Positions 33,598-43,549 are shown, numbered from the stretch's first letter. The stretch: 64,000 nucleotides of DNA from Mycobacterium sp. ELW1 (GCF_008329905.1 NZ_CP032155.1:3720001-3784000); one strand, 5' to 3'. Numbers and translations: made by a program. The notes: generated by a model from the sequence alone, not told the origin.

Positions 33598-34251
33598 ATG
33601 GTGAAAGTCTTTCTGGTAGACGACCACGAGGTGGTCCGCCGCGGACTCATCGACCTTCTGAGCGCGGACCCGGATCTGGAAATCGTCGGTGAGGCCGGCT
33701 CCGTCGCCCAGGCGATGGCACGCATTCCCGCCGCCAAGCCCGACGTCGCGGTGCTCGATGTGCAGCTGCCCGACGGCAACGGTGTCGAGCTGTGTCGTGA
33801 CCTGCTGTCTGTGCTCTCCGATTTGCGCTGTCTGATGCTGACCTCGTACACCTCCGATGAGGCCATGCTGGACGCAGTCCTGGCCGGCGCCAGCGGCTAC
33901 GTTGTCAAAGACATCAAAGGCATGCAGCTGGCGCAGGCCGTCAAGGACGTCGGCGCGGGCCGCTCACTGCTGGACAACAGGGCCGCCGCGGCACTGATGG
34001 CCAAGTTACGCGGCACCACACAGCGATCCGATCCGCTCTCCGGGCTGACCGATCAGGAACGGTCGTTGCTGAGTTTGCTCGGCGAGGGGCTGACCAACAA
34101 ACAGATCGCCGACCGGATGTTCCTCACCGAGAAGACAATCAAGAACTATGTCTCACGGCTGCTGGCGAAACTCGGTATGGAGCGGCGCACACAGGCGGCG
34201 GTGTTCGTCGCCAAACTGGATCATCCGGTCCACGAACACGGCGGCTACTAG
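33598..34251 (+). CDS. dosR: hypoxia response regulator DosR (DevR), 217 aa
   Basis: A NarL/LuxR-type response regulator. The receiver has the acidic pair VDDHEVV (residues 8-9), the phosphorylation site in [11 protein letters not shown] (Asp 54), Thr/Ser in [11 protein letters not shown] and Lys in [10 protein letters not shown]. The C-terminal HTH contains [20 protein letters not shown]. It is nearly identical in these parts to M. tuberculosis DosR, including residues that contact the GGGACTTnnGgCC box. GGAGG lies six bases before the ATG. Its kinase gene is at 18.4-20.1 kb rather than next to it, and what follows here on the other strand is another stress protein. Confidence 0.95.
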   Translation: MVKVFLVDDHEVVRRGLIDLLSADPDLEIVGEAGSVAQAMARIPAAKPDVAVLDVQLPDGNGVELCRDLLSVLSDLRCLMLTSYTSDEAMLDAVLAGASGYVVKDIKGMQLAQAVKDVGAGRSLLDNRAAAALMAKLRGTTQRSDPLSGLTDQERSLLSLLGEGLTNKQIADRMFLTEKTIKNYVSRLLAKLGMERRTQAAVFVAKLDHPVHEHGGY

Positions 34252-34263
34252 CCGCACGGCACG

Positions 34264-35049
34264 TCAGCCAGGCCGGGCCGCGTGCCTCACCAGTAGGACC
34301 GAGCAGTCCGGATAGCCCAATATCGGATGGCAATTCGGCACGCTGACCGAGGTGAGAGTGTCAGCATCGGAAGCACCGACGACCGCGAGGCCGACCTGCC
34401 GCTCATGCGGATCTCCATCGTGGCGGCCTACCCACCCGGTGCCGGCCGAAACCGTCTCGACGTGAACATCGGGATACCGCCGAATCCAACTGTCAGCGCG
34501 CCGGTCGATCTGCCGGACAGTCGCGTCGCGTAATCGGCCTTCCTGCATGGCCAGATGCACGACGTCGTCGTTGTCGGGATCATCGGACAACACCACCGAC
34601 ACCACGCCACCGACGCGTGCCCTGCCATCGTCGCCGCTGCGGATGATGGCCACCGGACAGCGAGCGTGGTCGGCGAGATGACTCGCCGTTGCGCCGAAGA
34701 GCCGTCCCGCTGCCACATGCGGTGGGCGGGCGCCGATACACACCACGGCGGCGTCGGCGGACTCCCGGGCCAGCACGTCGCCGGGTGATCCGATCACCGA
34801 CGCGGTCTCGGCACGTACATCACGATGAGTACGATTCGCCGCATCCTGGGCTTCGACGAGGACTGCGTCCCAATCGAACCCACTCTCTGTTGCCCCGGGC
34901 ACAGCGGTCGGCACGGCGTGGACCAGGCGCAGCGTCACGCCGCGGCTGACGGCCTCGGGCACCGCCCAGTTGACCGCGTTCAGCGACCATGGGGAGCCAT
35001 CGACTCCCACGACCACGGCGCCAGGTGGTTCAACGGCGTGAACGTCCAC
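34264..35049 (-). CDS. universal stress protein, 261 aa
   Basis: A UspA-type protein with an ATP-site-like start (VVVGVDGSPWSLNAVNWAV) and a more diverged second domain (GGVVSVVLSDDPDNDDVV, ending HPILGYPDCSVLLVRH). It corresponds in position to the Rv2028c-type gene that follows pfkB in M. tuberculosis. GTG 35049 is eight bases after the stop of the small membrane protein, so it is the last gene of the minus-strand operon starting at 39.4 kb. Confidence 0.8.
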   Translation of the reverse strand: MDVHAVEPPGAVVVGVDGSPWSLNAVNWAVPEAVSRGVTLRLVHAVPTAVPGATESGFDWDAVLVEAQDAANRTHRDVRAETASVIGSPGDVLARESADAAVVCIGARPPHVAAGRLFGATASHLADHARCPVAIIRSGDDGRARVGGVVSVVLSDDPDNDDVVHLAMQEGRLRDATVRQIDRRADSWIRRYPDVHVETVSAGTGWVGRHDGDPHERQVGLAVVGASDADTLTSVSVPNCHPILGYPDCSVLLVRHAARPG

Positions 35050-35057
35050 GGAGGCAC

Positions 35058-35408
35058 CTACGGCCGAAAGGTGATCGCCAGGATGGCGGCGTCTGCCAGC
35101 AGAAGTCCCAGCCCCACCAGCGGAACCACGATGCCGTACCTGCGATTCGCGGCGAACACCGACGCGACGATCGTCACCAGCGCTACCAAAGGTGGCCCGT
35201 ACGCAAGGATTCCGAACCAGAACTCACCTGGACCCATGTGCGGGCAGGCGGTCGTGTCGGTACACCGCGCGATGCCCATCACGGCGCCGAACGCAACGAA
35301 CATGACCACGACCGCAGCCGGAATCGTCAGCAGCGCCAGAAACCAGGTGAGCCACCTCGGTATACCGCGACGGGCTCCCGGGGTCGTCTCCTGCGTCGTC
35401 TCGATCAT
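35058..35408 (-). CDS. small membrane protein, 116 aa
   Basis: Three hydrophobic helices are visible: LTWFLALLTIPAAVVVMFVA, FWFGILAYGPPLVALVTIVA and YGIVVPLVGLGLLLADAAIL. A loop with two Cys (RCTDTTACPHM) lies between the first two. No family is known to me. ATG 35408 overlaps the stop of pfkB (ATGA-type) and follows AAGGAGCAC. The gene is part of the pfkB operon. Confidence 0.7.
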   Translation of the reverse strand: MIETTQETTPGARRGIPRWLTWFLALLTIPAAVVVMFVAFGAVMGIARCTDTTACPHMGPGEFWFGILAYGPPLVALVTIVASVFAANRRYGIVVPLVGLGLLLADAAILAITFRP

Positions 35409-36385
35409 GGTGTGCTCCTTGCTCGGCCATTGCATTCAGAGACCACTGGCTCCGGAGCCGGAACCTGATCGAGGTAGCGGTCGACATCGGCTCTGTCGAA
35501 TGTCGACGTGCCCGGCGTCTGAAGCTTCGCCGTCGCCGCGGCGATGCCGTAGCGAACCGCGCTCTCCATCCCCCACTCACGAGACAACCCGACCACGATG
35601 CCGGCCACCATCGCGTCACCGGCACCCACACCGCTGACGGTGTGAACGGCCACCGGCGCGAAACGACTGCACCGATCCCCTGTGACGAGCAAGGCTCCGT
35701 CGGCGCCGAGGGAGACCACGATCACCTCGGCGACGCCGCGGTCGATCAAATCCCGCGCCGCAGCTATCTGCTCACCTTCGGTGACCAGCGGACGGCCGAC
35801 GCATTCCCGTAGCTCGCGCACACTGGGTTTCAGCAGGAACACACCCGAGGTGATGTGCTCGAGACCCCCACCCGAGGTGTCGAGGACGAGCCGGACCTGC
35901 CGCCGCCGGCATATGTCGGCGATCCGCTGATAGAAGTCGGCAGGCACGCCGGGCGGCAGGCTGCCGCTCGCGACCACGAATGCCGCGCCAACTGCACTGG
36001 CTTCGATCACCTCGAGGCAGCGCAACTGCTCGTCGGCGGTCAGCGTGGGTCCGGGCAACACGAACCGGTACTGACGGCCCGTAGACCGTTCGTTGACGGT
36101 GAAGCTCTCCCGGGTGTCCCCGCGCAATGCGACGAAGGTATTGGGCACCGTGGCGGCGTCGAGAATCTCCACCAGGCGTGCGCCGATCGGACCGCCGGCC
36201 GTCAGCACGGCCGAGACGGGAGCACCCAACACCCGCGCAAAACGGGCGACATTGATTCCACCGCCGCCGGCATCGTATTGGTCTGCGCAGCAACGGACTT
36301 TGTCTGTCGGCCCCACACGTTCGGCATCAACGGTGATGTCGAGTGCCGGATTCATCGTCACCGTGACGATCACGGGGGCGCTCAC
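35405..36385 (-). CDS. pfkB: PfkB-type 6-phosphofructokinase, 326 aa
   Basis: A ribokinase-family sugar phosphate kinase, homologue of Rv2029c. It starts [16 protein letters not shown], has the glycine-rich substrate region [18 protein letters not shown], and the catalytic signature [20 protein letters not shown] with the base Asp in GAGD. It phosphorylates fructose 6-phosphate or tagatose 6-phosphate and could support glycolysis under hypoxia. It overlaps both neighbours by four bases in the operon that mirrors Rv2030c-Rv2029c-Rv2028c. Confidence 0.88.
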   Translation of the reverse strand: MSAPVIVTVTMNPALDITVDAERVGPTDKVRCCADQYDAGGGGINVARFARVLGAPVSAVLTAGGPIGARLVEILDAATVPNTFVALRGDTRESFTVNERSTGRQYRFVLPGPTLTADEQLRCLEVIEASAVGAAFVVASGSLPPGVPADFYQRIADICRRRQVRLVLDTSGGGLEHITSGVFLLKPSVRELRECVGRPLVTEGEQIAAARDLIDRGVAEVIVVSLGADGALLVTGDRCSRFAPVAVHTVSGVGAGDAMVAGIVVGLSREWGMESAVRYGIAAATAKLQTPGTSTFDRADVDRYLDQVPAPEPVVSECNGRARSTP

Positions 36386-38424
36386 AGGCCGGTCGGGTAG
36401 GTCTCGGGGGTCTCGCCTTCGACCCAGACGCTGGTGACCTCCAACGGTTCCAGGGCGGTCGTGTGATCGATGTGAATGATCGCGTCGTACTGATCGCCCG
36501 GCCGCACGTGGTAGTAGTGACTCTGCCGTTCGGTGGCGGGTTGATATATGACCCCGATCGCCCGGCTCAGCCGAACCGTGTCCAGTGGTTCGGCCACCTC
36601 ACGACTGACGAGTGAGGAGACCAAGAATTCTGGCCGGTCGACCTCGTGCAGCAGTTCCTCGACGCTGCCGTTGAGAGCGGGGCGGACCACCTTCCGCTCG
36701 GCGATGGCACCCCATTCACTTGCCGCGGTGACCGTGCCCGAGTAGGTGGTGAATCCGATCAACACCGCCTGCTCGGCATATCCCTCTCGAACGAGCTGCC
36801 CCAGCGTCAGCTGCCCGTCGGACCCCACCTCGGTTGCCCGGGCGTCACCGACGTGGGAATTGTGTGCCCACACCACGATTCGAGCAGGTTCACCGTCGTG
36901 CTGATGCAGATGGGCGCGCAGCGCTTTCAACGTTTCGAACATGTGTTGGTCCCGCAGATTCCATGAGGAAACCCGGCTACCGAACATCGAGCGGTAGTAG
37001 ACCTCCGCGTTGCGGACGGTCTGCGCATTCTGTTGCGCGTAGAACAGTTCGTCCTCGGCGAGAAGTCCATCTCTCCGCGCGTACTGCAGACCACTGCGCT
37101 GCAGTTCGACCAACTGCTCGACGACCTGCCGCTCGCAAGACATCCCGGCCCCGAAGGCGGCGGCGAAACCGTACGCCTGACCGTCGTCAGCGCCGGTGTG
37201 ATCGAAGCAGGCGTAACGTTCTCGTGCCCGTTGCGCTGCCGCGGGGTCGACGTTCTCCAGGTATGTGATCACCTCATGCATCGACCGATGCAGGCTATAG
37301 AGATCCAGGCCGTAGAAGCCTGCCTCGCGCCGACCGTCGGCGCGGCACCGGGCATTGTGCGTGTGCAGCCAGGTGGTGAAGTCACGGACGGTGGTGTTGC
37401 GCCACATCCACGCCGGGAACCGCTCGAATCCCGTCAATGCATCGTCGGCCGAGGCATCGTCACTGCGGCCGCGGACATACCGATTCACCCTGTACGCGTC
37501 GGGCCAGTCGGCTTCCGCCGCCACCGCGCAGAAGCCTTTCTCCTGGATCAACCATTTGGTGATCTCAGCGCGCGCTTCGTAAAACTCGCGAGTGCCGTGC
37601 GAGCTCTCACCGATCAGCACGACCCGCGCATCGCCGATGATCTCCTCCAGCGCCTCCCTCGGCGGCACGCCCGAGGGCGCATCGACAGCACAGCGAGCGA
37701 TCACCTCCGCGGGTGTCTCGGCTTTGCGCAGCCGCGCGGTGCCGATGCCCGTCGTCGGAGTGGCCAGCAGATCCCGCACCTCGGTGTCACTGACCTGCTC
37801 GAAGTTCCAGAATGACTCGCCCACCGCCAAGAACGGGGTGGGCATCGACGCGCAGACGAGATCGTCGACCAGACCGGCGAATTCGCGACAGGTCGATTGC
37901 GGCGCGGCGGGGACGGCGACCACGATCTCAGCCGGGTCCATATCCCGCAATGCCTGAACGGCGGCGAGCATGCTCGCCCCGGTGGCCAAGCCGTCGTCAA
38001 CGAGGATCACCGTCTTGCCCGCCAACTCCAACGGCGGGCGGCCGCCGCGATAAGCCCCCTCGCGCCGCGCCAGTTCCCGGGCCTCTCGCTCGGTGACGTC
38101 GCGCAACTCCTGCGTTGTCACCCGCAATGCCCGGATGACGTCATCGTTGACGACCACCCGTCCACCGGAAGCCAAGGCACCCATGGCGAACTCGTTGTGC
38201 CCGGGTGCACCCAGCTTGCGCACGATGAAGGCATCCAGCGGAGCCCCCAGGGCCGCAGCGACTTCCCAGGCCACCGGTACGCCGCCGCGGGCCAGCCCGA
38301 GAACCACCAGGCCGTCGCGACCGCGATAGCCGTCCAACAAGTGAGCCAGCACACGACCCGCTTCTCGGCGGTCACGGAAGATCCGTCGTGGATGCTGGTG
38401 TGCAGTCGTTCGGGCTGTGGTCAT
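36382..38424 (-). CDS. phosphoribosyltransferase - erythromycin esterase fusion (Rv2030c-like), 680 aa
   Basis: The N-terminal about 215 residues are a type I phosphoribosyltransferase domain with PRPP motif [18 protein letters not shown] and the opening [20 protein letters not shown]. The rest is an erythromycin-esterase/EreA-like domain with the conserved [20 protein letters not shown] and [16 protein letters not shown]. The fusion and its length match Rv2030c, a DosR-regulated gene of unknown activity. ATG 38424 has GGAGT seven bases upstream (overlapping the earlier ATG 38436). It sits between the Acg paralogue and pfkB in one operon. Confidence 0.87.
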   Translation of the reverse strand: MTTARTTAHQHPRRIFRDRREAGRVLAHLLDGYRGRDGLVVLGLARGGVPVAWEVAAALGAPLDAFIVRKLGAPGHNEFAMGALASGGRVVVNDDVIRALRVTTQELRDVTEREARELARREGAYRGGRPPLELAGKTVILVDDGLATGASMLAAVQALRDMDPAEIVVAVPAAPQSTCREFAGLVDDLVCASMPTPFLAVGESFWNFEQVSDTEVRDLLATPTTGIGTARLRKAETPAEVIARCAVDAPSGVPPREALEEIIGDARVVLIGESSHGTREFYEARAEITKWLIQEKGFCAVAAEADWPDAYRVNRYVRGRSDDASADDALTGFERFPAWMWRNTTVRDFTTWLHTHNARCRADGRREAGFYGLDLYSLHRSMHEVITYLENVDPAAAQRARERYACFDHTGADDGQAYGFAAAFGAGMSCERQVVEQLVELQRSGLQYARRDGLLAEDELFYAQQNAQTVRNAEVYYRSMFGSRVSSWNLRDQHMFETLKALRAHLHQHDGEPARIVVWAHNSHVGDARATEVGSDGQLTLGQLVREGYAEQAVLIGFTTYSGTVTAASEWGAIAERKVVRPALNGSVEELLHEVDRPEFLVSSLVSREVAEPLDTVRLSRAIGVIYQPATERQSHYYHVRPGDQYDAIIHIDHTTALEPLEVTSVWVEGETPETYPTGL

Positions 38425-38462
38425 GGGTGACTCCATTCAGTCTTTCGGGTGTTCCCGACTGT

Positions 38463-39446
38463 TCAACCGCGGAACTCGAGCACGTCGGACAGCGGCCGGC
38501 GCGGGGTGACCGGGGGTAGCTGCGCATTCACCGGCGCCAGGCCGATGCGGATCAGCAGTTGCGGATGGTCCTCGGCGCCGGTGAGGGCGCGGACCACGGC
38601 GCGGCTGGCCTCCAGCTCGGTGATATGGGTCAGCGTGCAGGTGGCCAACCCGGCCAGGGTGGCTTCCAGCAGCACGTCGGAGAGCACCTCGCCGCAGTCC
38701 AAGGCATCGCGGCGGGAGTCCTCGTAGGTCGACAGCACCACGATCGTGGACCGGTCATACGGGACCTCCGGCCGCCGGTCGGGGTGCTCTGTTGCCGGGA
38801 ACACGCGGGCAACGTCGACTCGATCGCCCTCGGCGACTGACACCAGATTGCTGTAGGGAACACCCGCAGACACCTCGTATGGCGCTGTCCACCAGTCTAA
38901 TTCGGCGTGATACGAGGCGTCGTAGCGACGCAGCGACTCAGTGAGGCGCGAAGCCTCGGCCAACTGCGGACGTACCGAGTCCGGCAACACCCGCAGCGTC
39001 ACCCGATCGGTGTCGATGGTGCTACGCAACACCGACTCGAACGACGCCCAATCCGGCGGTGGTGCAAGCGGTAACCGGTCAGTGCGCCGCGCCACGATCG
39101 CATCGGCGCGCTTGCGCACAGCATCGGTCACAAACTCCACGGCGCTGAAATCGATCGTCGCCAAGTGGTCGCGTTCGTTCGGATTGGGAAACCGCGAGAT
39201 GACCGTCTGCCAACCGGCGGCAGCAACCGCCACCCGGAGATGGTCAAGGGCGGCCCCGCAACTGATGACGGCCTCCCGGCCGGACCGGTCCGTTGCGTGC
39301 GGCACCCGGCTGGCGTCGAGGAAGAGTTTCAGCGAAGGCCCTTCGGCGACCCACCGCCACGGTTGGCTGTTGTGCACCGATGGCGCCCGGCACGCCAACT
39401 CCACCGCGTTCGCGATCACCTGGGGATCAAGCGCCGACATGGCCAT
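38463..39446 (-). CDS. second Acg-type nitroreductase family protein, 327 aa
   Basis: A paralogue of the protein at 31406-32401: it starts NAVELACRAPSVHNSQPWRW, contains VISCGAALDHLRVAVAAAGW and ARRTDRLPLAPPPDW, and ends TPRRPLSDVLEF. Predicted FMN binding without classical catalysis, as for Acg. The ATG at 39446 is preceded by AAGGCGG; 39440 is also possible. It is the first gene of the operon running to 34264, and divergent DosR-like boxes lie upstream. Confidence 0.83.
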   Translation of the reverse strand: MAMSALDPQVIANAVELACRAPSVHNSQPWRWVAEGPSLKLFLDASRVPHATDRSGREAVISCGAALDHLRVAVAAAGWQTVISRFPNPNERDHLATIDFSAVEFVTDAVRKRADAIVARRTDRLPLAPPPDWASFESVLRSTIDTDRVTLRVLPDSVRPQLAEASRLTESLRRYDASYHAELDWWTAPYEVSAGVPYSNLVSVAEGDRVDVARVFPATEHPDRRPEVPYDRSTIVVLSTYEDSRRDALDCGEVLSDVLLEATLAGLATCTLTHITELEASRAVVRALTGAEDHPQLLIRIGLAPVNAQLPPVTPRRPLSDVLEFRG

Positions 39447-39523
39447 GGGCAATCACCGCCTTCTGTGTCCCTGACACTACGTCCGCGCGCAGCGGATGCC
39501 AGGGGTCAGAAGTCACCTTTGCC

Positions 39524-39574
39524 GGGGACCTATCTTGAAGGCCTTTGTGCTCTGCAGGGAGGGACCTTGCACCC
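39524..39574 (+). promoter_or_regulatory. two DosR-like boxes in a divergent promoter region
   Basis: GGGGACCTATCTTGA (39524-39538) is partial. GGGACCTTGCACCC (39561-39574) is a good core match. The first is closer to the minus-strand Acg operon (ATG 39446), and the second lies 60 bases before the Rv2004c-like ATG (39634). Confidence 0.5.
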
Positions 39575-39633
39575 GCGCGCAGTGGCCGGAGGACCGCTGT
39601 GATCACGGGGCCTGGGAGACCAGGATCGACGAT

Positions 39634-41091
39634 ATGGGATGGCACCCGCGGATCGCGGAAACGCACACGGGAATGGTGTTCTTGGCCGGCGATCGGGCCT
39701 ACAAGATCAAGAAGCCAATCGTCACAGACTTTCTCGACTTCTCCACCCTCGAGGGGCGCGAACATGCGTGCGCCAGCGAGGTGGCTCTCAACCGCCGCCT
39801 GGCACCCGAGAGCTACCTCGGCGTCGCCCACTTCACCGCCCCGGGCACCGACCCCGAGCCGGTCATCGTCATGCGTCGCCATCCCGACGAGCTGCGATTG
39901 GCGACCATGGTGGGTCACGGCGAACCGGTCGAGGATCAACTGGCGGCGGTGGCACTGGTGCTCTCGCGGTTCCACGCCACGGCTGCTCGCGGCCGTGATG
40001 TCGATGCCCAGGGCCGGGTGGACGCGATCGCCGCACGCTGGCAAGAGAATCTCGTCGAGCTGCAGCGCTATGCCGACAGCGGGGAGGCCGGCATCGATCC
40101 TGATGCGGTTGACGAAATCGCCAGACTGTCAAGTCAATTCATCACCGGACGGGCGGTGCTGTTCGCGCAACGTCTCGGCGAGCACAAAATCGTGGACGGT
40201 CACGCAGACCTGCGGGCCGACGACATCTTCTGTCTGCAGGATGGCCCTGCACTGCTGGACTGCCTGGAGTTCGACGATCGCCTGCGGTATGTCGACGTCA
40301 TCGACGACGCGGCGTTCCTGGCGATGGATCTGGAATTCCTGGGCCGCGCGGATCTGGCTGCACTGTTTCTCCGTCGCTACATGGAGCTATCCGGCGACGA
40401 TGCGCCAGACTCACTGTGCCACTTCTATATTGCCTATCGGGCAGTCGTTCGCGCCAAGGTCGACTGCATCCGCCATGCCCAGCAGGACGCGAATGCCGAC
40501 GACGACGCGCGGCGTCATCTCGAGATCGCGCTCGACCATCTGCGTGCCGCGGCAGTCCGGCTGATTCTGGTGGGCGGCGGCCCGGGTACCGGCAAGACCA
40601 CCTTGTCCCAGTCGCTGGCGAAAGAGATCGGCGCGGAGGTGATGTCCACCGATGATGTCCGCGCCGAGATGGTTCGGTGTGGTGAGATCGCCGGTGCCCC
40701 CGGGGTACTCGACGAAGGCCTCTACAGCCGGGAGAACATCGACGCGGTCTACGGCAGTGTGCTGCGTCAGGCCCATCTGAAGCTGTGCGAGGGCCGTAGC
40801 GTCGTGCTCGACGGCACCTGGCTCGATCACCGCCACCGCGCACTGGCCCGGCGGATGGCCGCCGACAGCGGCGCGGTGGAGATCGAGTTCGTCTGTACCG
40901 CTCCGCTCGATGCCACCGTCGCCCGAGTCAGTGACCGCCCGAAGACCACGTCGCAGGCGACGCCCGAGATCGCCGTCGCCCTTGCCGATCGCGGCGACGA
41001 CGCCTGGACGGACGCCCATCGTGTCGACACCAGCGGCCCGCAGGCCCACTCGGTGGCGCGGGCCAAGGAAATTTGCGTGCTGGCCGTTTAG
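39634..41091 (+). CDS. Rv2004c-like kinase fusion with P-loop domain, 485 aa
   Basis: The N-terminal about 300 residues resemble aminoglycoside/choline phosphotransferase proteins (THTGMVFLAGDRAYKIKKP, HKIVDGHADLRADDIFCLQD with the catalytic 'HaDLR' element). The C-terminal about 170 residues are an AAA/zeta-toxin-like kinase with Walker A VGGGPGTGKTTLSQ (from about residue 314). The same fusion is found in Rv2004c, a DosR target of unknown substrate. I start at ATG 39634, downstream of the DosR-like box; earlier starts would place the box in coding sequence. Confidence 0.8.
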   Translation: MGWHPRIAETHTGMVFLAGDRAYKIKKPIVTDFLDFSTLEGREHACASEVALNRRLAPESYLGVAHFTAPGTDPEPVIVMRRHPDELRLATMVGHGEPVEDQLAAVALVLSRFHATAARGRDVDAQGRVDAIAARWQENLVELQRYADSGEAGIDPDAVDEIARLSSQFITGRAVLFAQRLGEHKIVDGHADLRADDIFCLQDGPALLDCLEFDDRLRYVDVIDDAAFLAMDLEFLGRADLAALFLRRYMELSGDDAPDSLCHFYIAYRAVVRAKVDCIRHAQQDANADDDARRHLEIALDHLRAAAVRLILVGGGPGTGKTTLSQSLAKEIGAEVMSTDDVRAEMVRCGEIAGAPGVLDEGLYSRENIDAVYGSVLRQAHLKLCEGRSVVLDGTWLDHRHRALARRMAADSGAVEIEFVCTAPLDATVARVSDRPKTTSQATPEIAVALADRGDDAWTDAHRVDTSGPQAHSVARAKEICVLAV

Positions 41092-41151
41092 TGTGCCTGG
41101 CAGAACAATTGGACGCGTCCGCGCGCTGCTACCGCACCGCGCCGAGCAGCG

Positions 41152-41421
41152 TCAGCGCGGTTCCCTACCATGCAGGACCGCCAATCGCTGGTGGTACTCC
41201 GCTTCGTCGATCTCTCCACGCGCGAACCGGGCAGCCAGAAGCTGTTCCGACGACGCGCCGTACGCCGGGTACGACGGACCCGGACCCGCCTGGGACGGAC
41301 CTGCGGTGAACCGCACCAGCGCAACGATTCCGGCGATGACGAGCGCCCAGAACAGCACCATGCCGACAGCCATGCCCGTGTACCCCCACCCACTCATGTC
41401 ATGGTCAAACCAGAACATCAT
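41152..41421 (-). CDS. SHOCT-domain small membrane protein, 89 aa
   Basis: One transmembrane helix (GMAVGMVLFWALVIAGIVAL) is followed by a linker and a C-terminal SHOCT motif (LLAARFARGEIDEAEYHQRL). SHOCT segments are short helical hairpins often found on membrane proteins and of unknown binding partner. ATG 41421 follows GGCTGGAG. It is divergent from the response regulator gene at 41550. Confidence 0.7.
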   Translation of the reverse strand: MMFWFDHDMSGWGYTGMAVGMVLFWALVIAGIVALVRFTAGPSQAGPGPSYPAYGASSEQLLAARFARGEIDEAEYHQRLAVLHGREPR

Positions 41422-41549
41422 CTCCAGCCACCCTCTCGTCTCGGCAGCTCCGGTTACGCATTCCACGCTGCGCCGGACCGATGCGCCTTTTGGTGTTGGT
41501 TCGGTAAAGATTGGCTCAAGACGCCAACCCGCCGCGATGGCACGGCACG

Positions 41550-42314
41550 ATGAAGGTCATGGACTCCCGATCGCAGGCAGCTCCGCACGACGCTGACCTG
41601 GGTTATCGCGCCTTGGTGGTGGACGACGAGAAGCCGCTGGCCGAGGTCGTCGCCAGTTATCTGGAACGCGAGCATTTCGAGGTGACGGTGTGCCTGTCCG
41701 GGCTCGAGGCTCTGGACGTGGCACGACAGGTCGACCCGGATGTGGTGGTGCTCGACCTCGGCCTGCCGGGCATCGACGGCCTCGAAGTGTGCCGGCAGTT
41801 GCGGACCTTCTCCGACGCCTACGTGGTGATGCTGACCGCCCGCGATACCGAAGTCGACACCATCGTCGGGTTGTCGGTCGGAGCCGACGATTACGTGACC
41901 AAACCGTTCAGCCCCCGAGAGCTGGTCGCCAGGATCCGGGCGATGCTGCGCAGGCCCCGGTCGGTGACCGCACCTGCCGCACCCGCCGGTGAACCGCACA
42001 CCGAATCGCCGCCACGGGTGTTCGGCCCGCTCTCGATCGACGTTGCCAGTCGTCAGGTGTTCGTCGACACGAAGCCGATCTCGTTGACCCGCACCGAGTT
42101 CGACATACTGGCGGCGCTGTCCTCCCGGCCCGGCGTGGTGTGGACCCGTCGCCACCTGATCGACGAGGTCTGGGGTGAACCGTGGGTGGGTAACGACCAC
42201 CTTGTCGATGTCCATGTCGGGCACTTGCGGCGCAAACTCGGCGACAATCCCGCCGAGCCGAAGTTCGTATTGACCGTGCGGGGGGTGGGCTACCGGATGG
42301 GAAGCGGGCAGTGA
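41550..42314 (+). CDS. OmpR-family response regulator, orphan, 254 aa
   Basis: A receiver (LVVDDEKPLAEVVASYLERE, phosphorylation site in VVVLDLGLPGIDG, Lys in DYVTKPFSPRELVARI) joined by an Ala/Pro-rich linker to a winged-helix output domain (ISLTRTEFDILAALSSRPG, ending VLTVRGVGYRMGSG). ATG 41550 or 41559. No kinase gene lies beside it; the next genes on the other strand are a ferredoxin and ApbE. The partner kinase must be encoded elsewhere. Confidence 0.85.
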   Translation: MKVMDSRSQAAPHDADLGYRALVVDDEKPLAEVVASYLEREHFEVTVCLSGLEALDVARQVDPDVVVLDLGLPGIDGLEVCRQLRTFSDAYVVMLTARDTEVDTIVGLSVGADDYVTKPFSPRELVARIRAMLRRPRSVTAPAAPAGEPHTESPPRVFGPLSIDVASRQVFVDTKPISLTRTEFDILAALSSRPGVVWTRRHLIDEVWGEPWVGNDHLVDVHVGHLRRKLGDNPAEPKFVLTVRGVGYRMGSGQ

Positions 42315-42320
42315 CCGTCG

Positions 42321-42560
42321 TCAGGCGTCGTCGACCAGAGTCAGGGCCAACCGCGGACAACGGGCAACGGCGCGGCGCGCATACTTCACCACAGGCCCGG
42401 GCACCGATGGTTCCCGGGAGTTGTCACGACTGCGCGGATATCCCCAATCGTCACGGCTCAGCAGCTGTGGCAGCAGTTCGGTGCACAGCCCGCGTCCGTC
42501 GCAGCGTGTCCAATCGATATGCAGCCGCAGCGTTGTCGCTCGCGTCGCGTTCTCCCTCAT
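42321..42560 (-). CDS. [3Fe-4S]-type ferredoxin, 79 aa
   Basis: A small electron carrier with the spaced cysteines of P450-type 3Fe-4S ferredoxins: WTRCDGRGLCTELLPQLL and ARRAVARCPRLALTLVDD. ATG 42560 overlaps the stop of the apbE gene (ATGA), so it is coupled to it. Such ferredoxins usually serve oxidoreductases or cytochromes P450; the pairing with ApbE suggests work with a covalently flavinylated partner. Confidence 0.72.
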   Translation of the reverse strand: MRENATRATTLRLHIDWTRCDGRGLCTELLPQLLSRDDWGYPRSRDNSREPSVPGPVVKYARRAVARCPRLALTLVDDA

Positions 42561-43549
42561 CTTCGCCCACCTGACTTCTCTGCCGGCCAACCGCCGAGCG
42601 TGTGCACGATCCCGTCGCTGTCCACCAGCCGAGCGGGCAGCCCCTGCGTCCGGATCCACTCGACCGCGCGCCGGCCGCGGATCACCGCCGCGGTGCTGAC
42701 CGTGTTGGCCGCCAGACAGCTGGCCGCGACGACGCTGACTGTGCGCCACACCGGCTCCGCCGGCCACCCGGACCGGGGATCGACGATGTGGTGCAACGCC
42801 TGCTGACCACGACGCCATCGGCGGCGCAGCGTGCTCGACGTCGCCATCGCCACGCCCGGCGACAACGCGACCATCGCCGCCGGTTCGTCGTCACCGTCGC
42901 AGACCAGCACCTGCCACCCCTCGTCGGGAGCATCCCCGGCCGTCGCGATGTCACCGCCGAGGTTCACCAACACGCCCGCGCCGGTGACCCGGTGCGCCCG
43001 TGCCGCGCAGCGATCAGCGGCGATCGCCTTGGCCGTCGACCCCAGGTCTAGTACCACCCCGTGCGGCACTGCGGCTGTCCGCCCGCGAAGGCTGATCATC
43101 GACCAGTCGGCCGGTTGGATGACTGACGTCGCCAGCGGCACAGACGAATCCATAGCGGCGATGTCGCGGTCGTAACCGAGATCGATCAGCCGGGCGCCGA
43201 TCGTCGGGTCGATGTCACCATCGGTCTGCTGTGCCGCCAGAAGTGCGGCACCGAGCAGTTCGGCGAGTAGTTGACTGATCTCCGTGGGCCGGCCACTCCG
43301 CGAGAGGGCGTTGATCTCCGAATCCGGGTTGAACCGGGAGGCCGCCATGTCGATGGCATCGAGTTCCGCGTCCACGGCGCGCCGCGCGCCGGCAAGTGCG
43401 TTTTGATCCGTGACGATGATCTGCATATCCATCGTCCAGCGCTGCCAATGGCTTTCCGCGGTCGGCAAATCCCGGCGCGCAGCCGGCGTCTCGGCCACCG
43501 CCCCTGACGTGGCCACAGCGCAAGGCATCGCAGAACCGGGTGAGTCCAT
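42557..43549 (-). CDS. apbE: ApbE-family FAD:protein FMN transferase, 330 aa
   Basis: An enzyme that attaches FMN covalently to threonine in target proteins, usually outside the cytoplasm. It contains MAASRFNPDSEINALSRSG, the Mg/FAD region LDLGSTAKAIAADRCA, VLVNLGGDIATAG, and HHIVDPRSGWPAEPVWRTVS. No signal peptide is obvious with the chosen ATG 43549; the open frame extends to 43675 but the extra residues are not family-like. No flavoprotein target gene is adjacent apart from the ferredoxin downstream. Confidence 0.82.
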   Translation of the reverse strand: MDSPGSAMPCAVATSGAVAETPAARRDLPTAESHWQRWTMDMQIIVTDQNALAGARRAVDAELDAIDMAASRFNPDSEINALSRSGRPTEISQLLAELLGAALLAAQQTDGDIDPTIGARLIDLGYDRDIAAMDSSVPLATSVIQPADWSMISLRGRTAAVPHGVVLDLGSTAKAIAADRCAARAHRVTGAGVLVNLGGDIATAGDAPDEGWQVLVCDGDDEPAAMVALSPGVAMATSSTLRRRWRRGQQALHHIVDPRSGWPAEPVWRTVSVVAASCLAANTVSTAAVIRGRRAVEWIRTQGLPARLVDSDGIVHTLGGWPAEKSGGRR

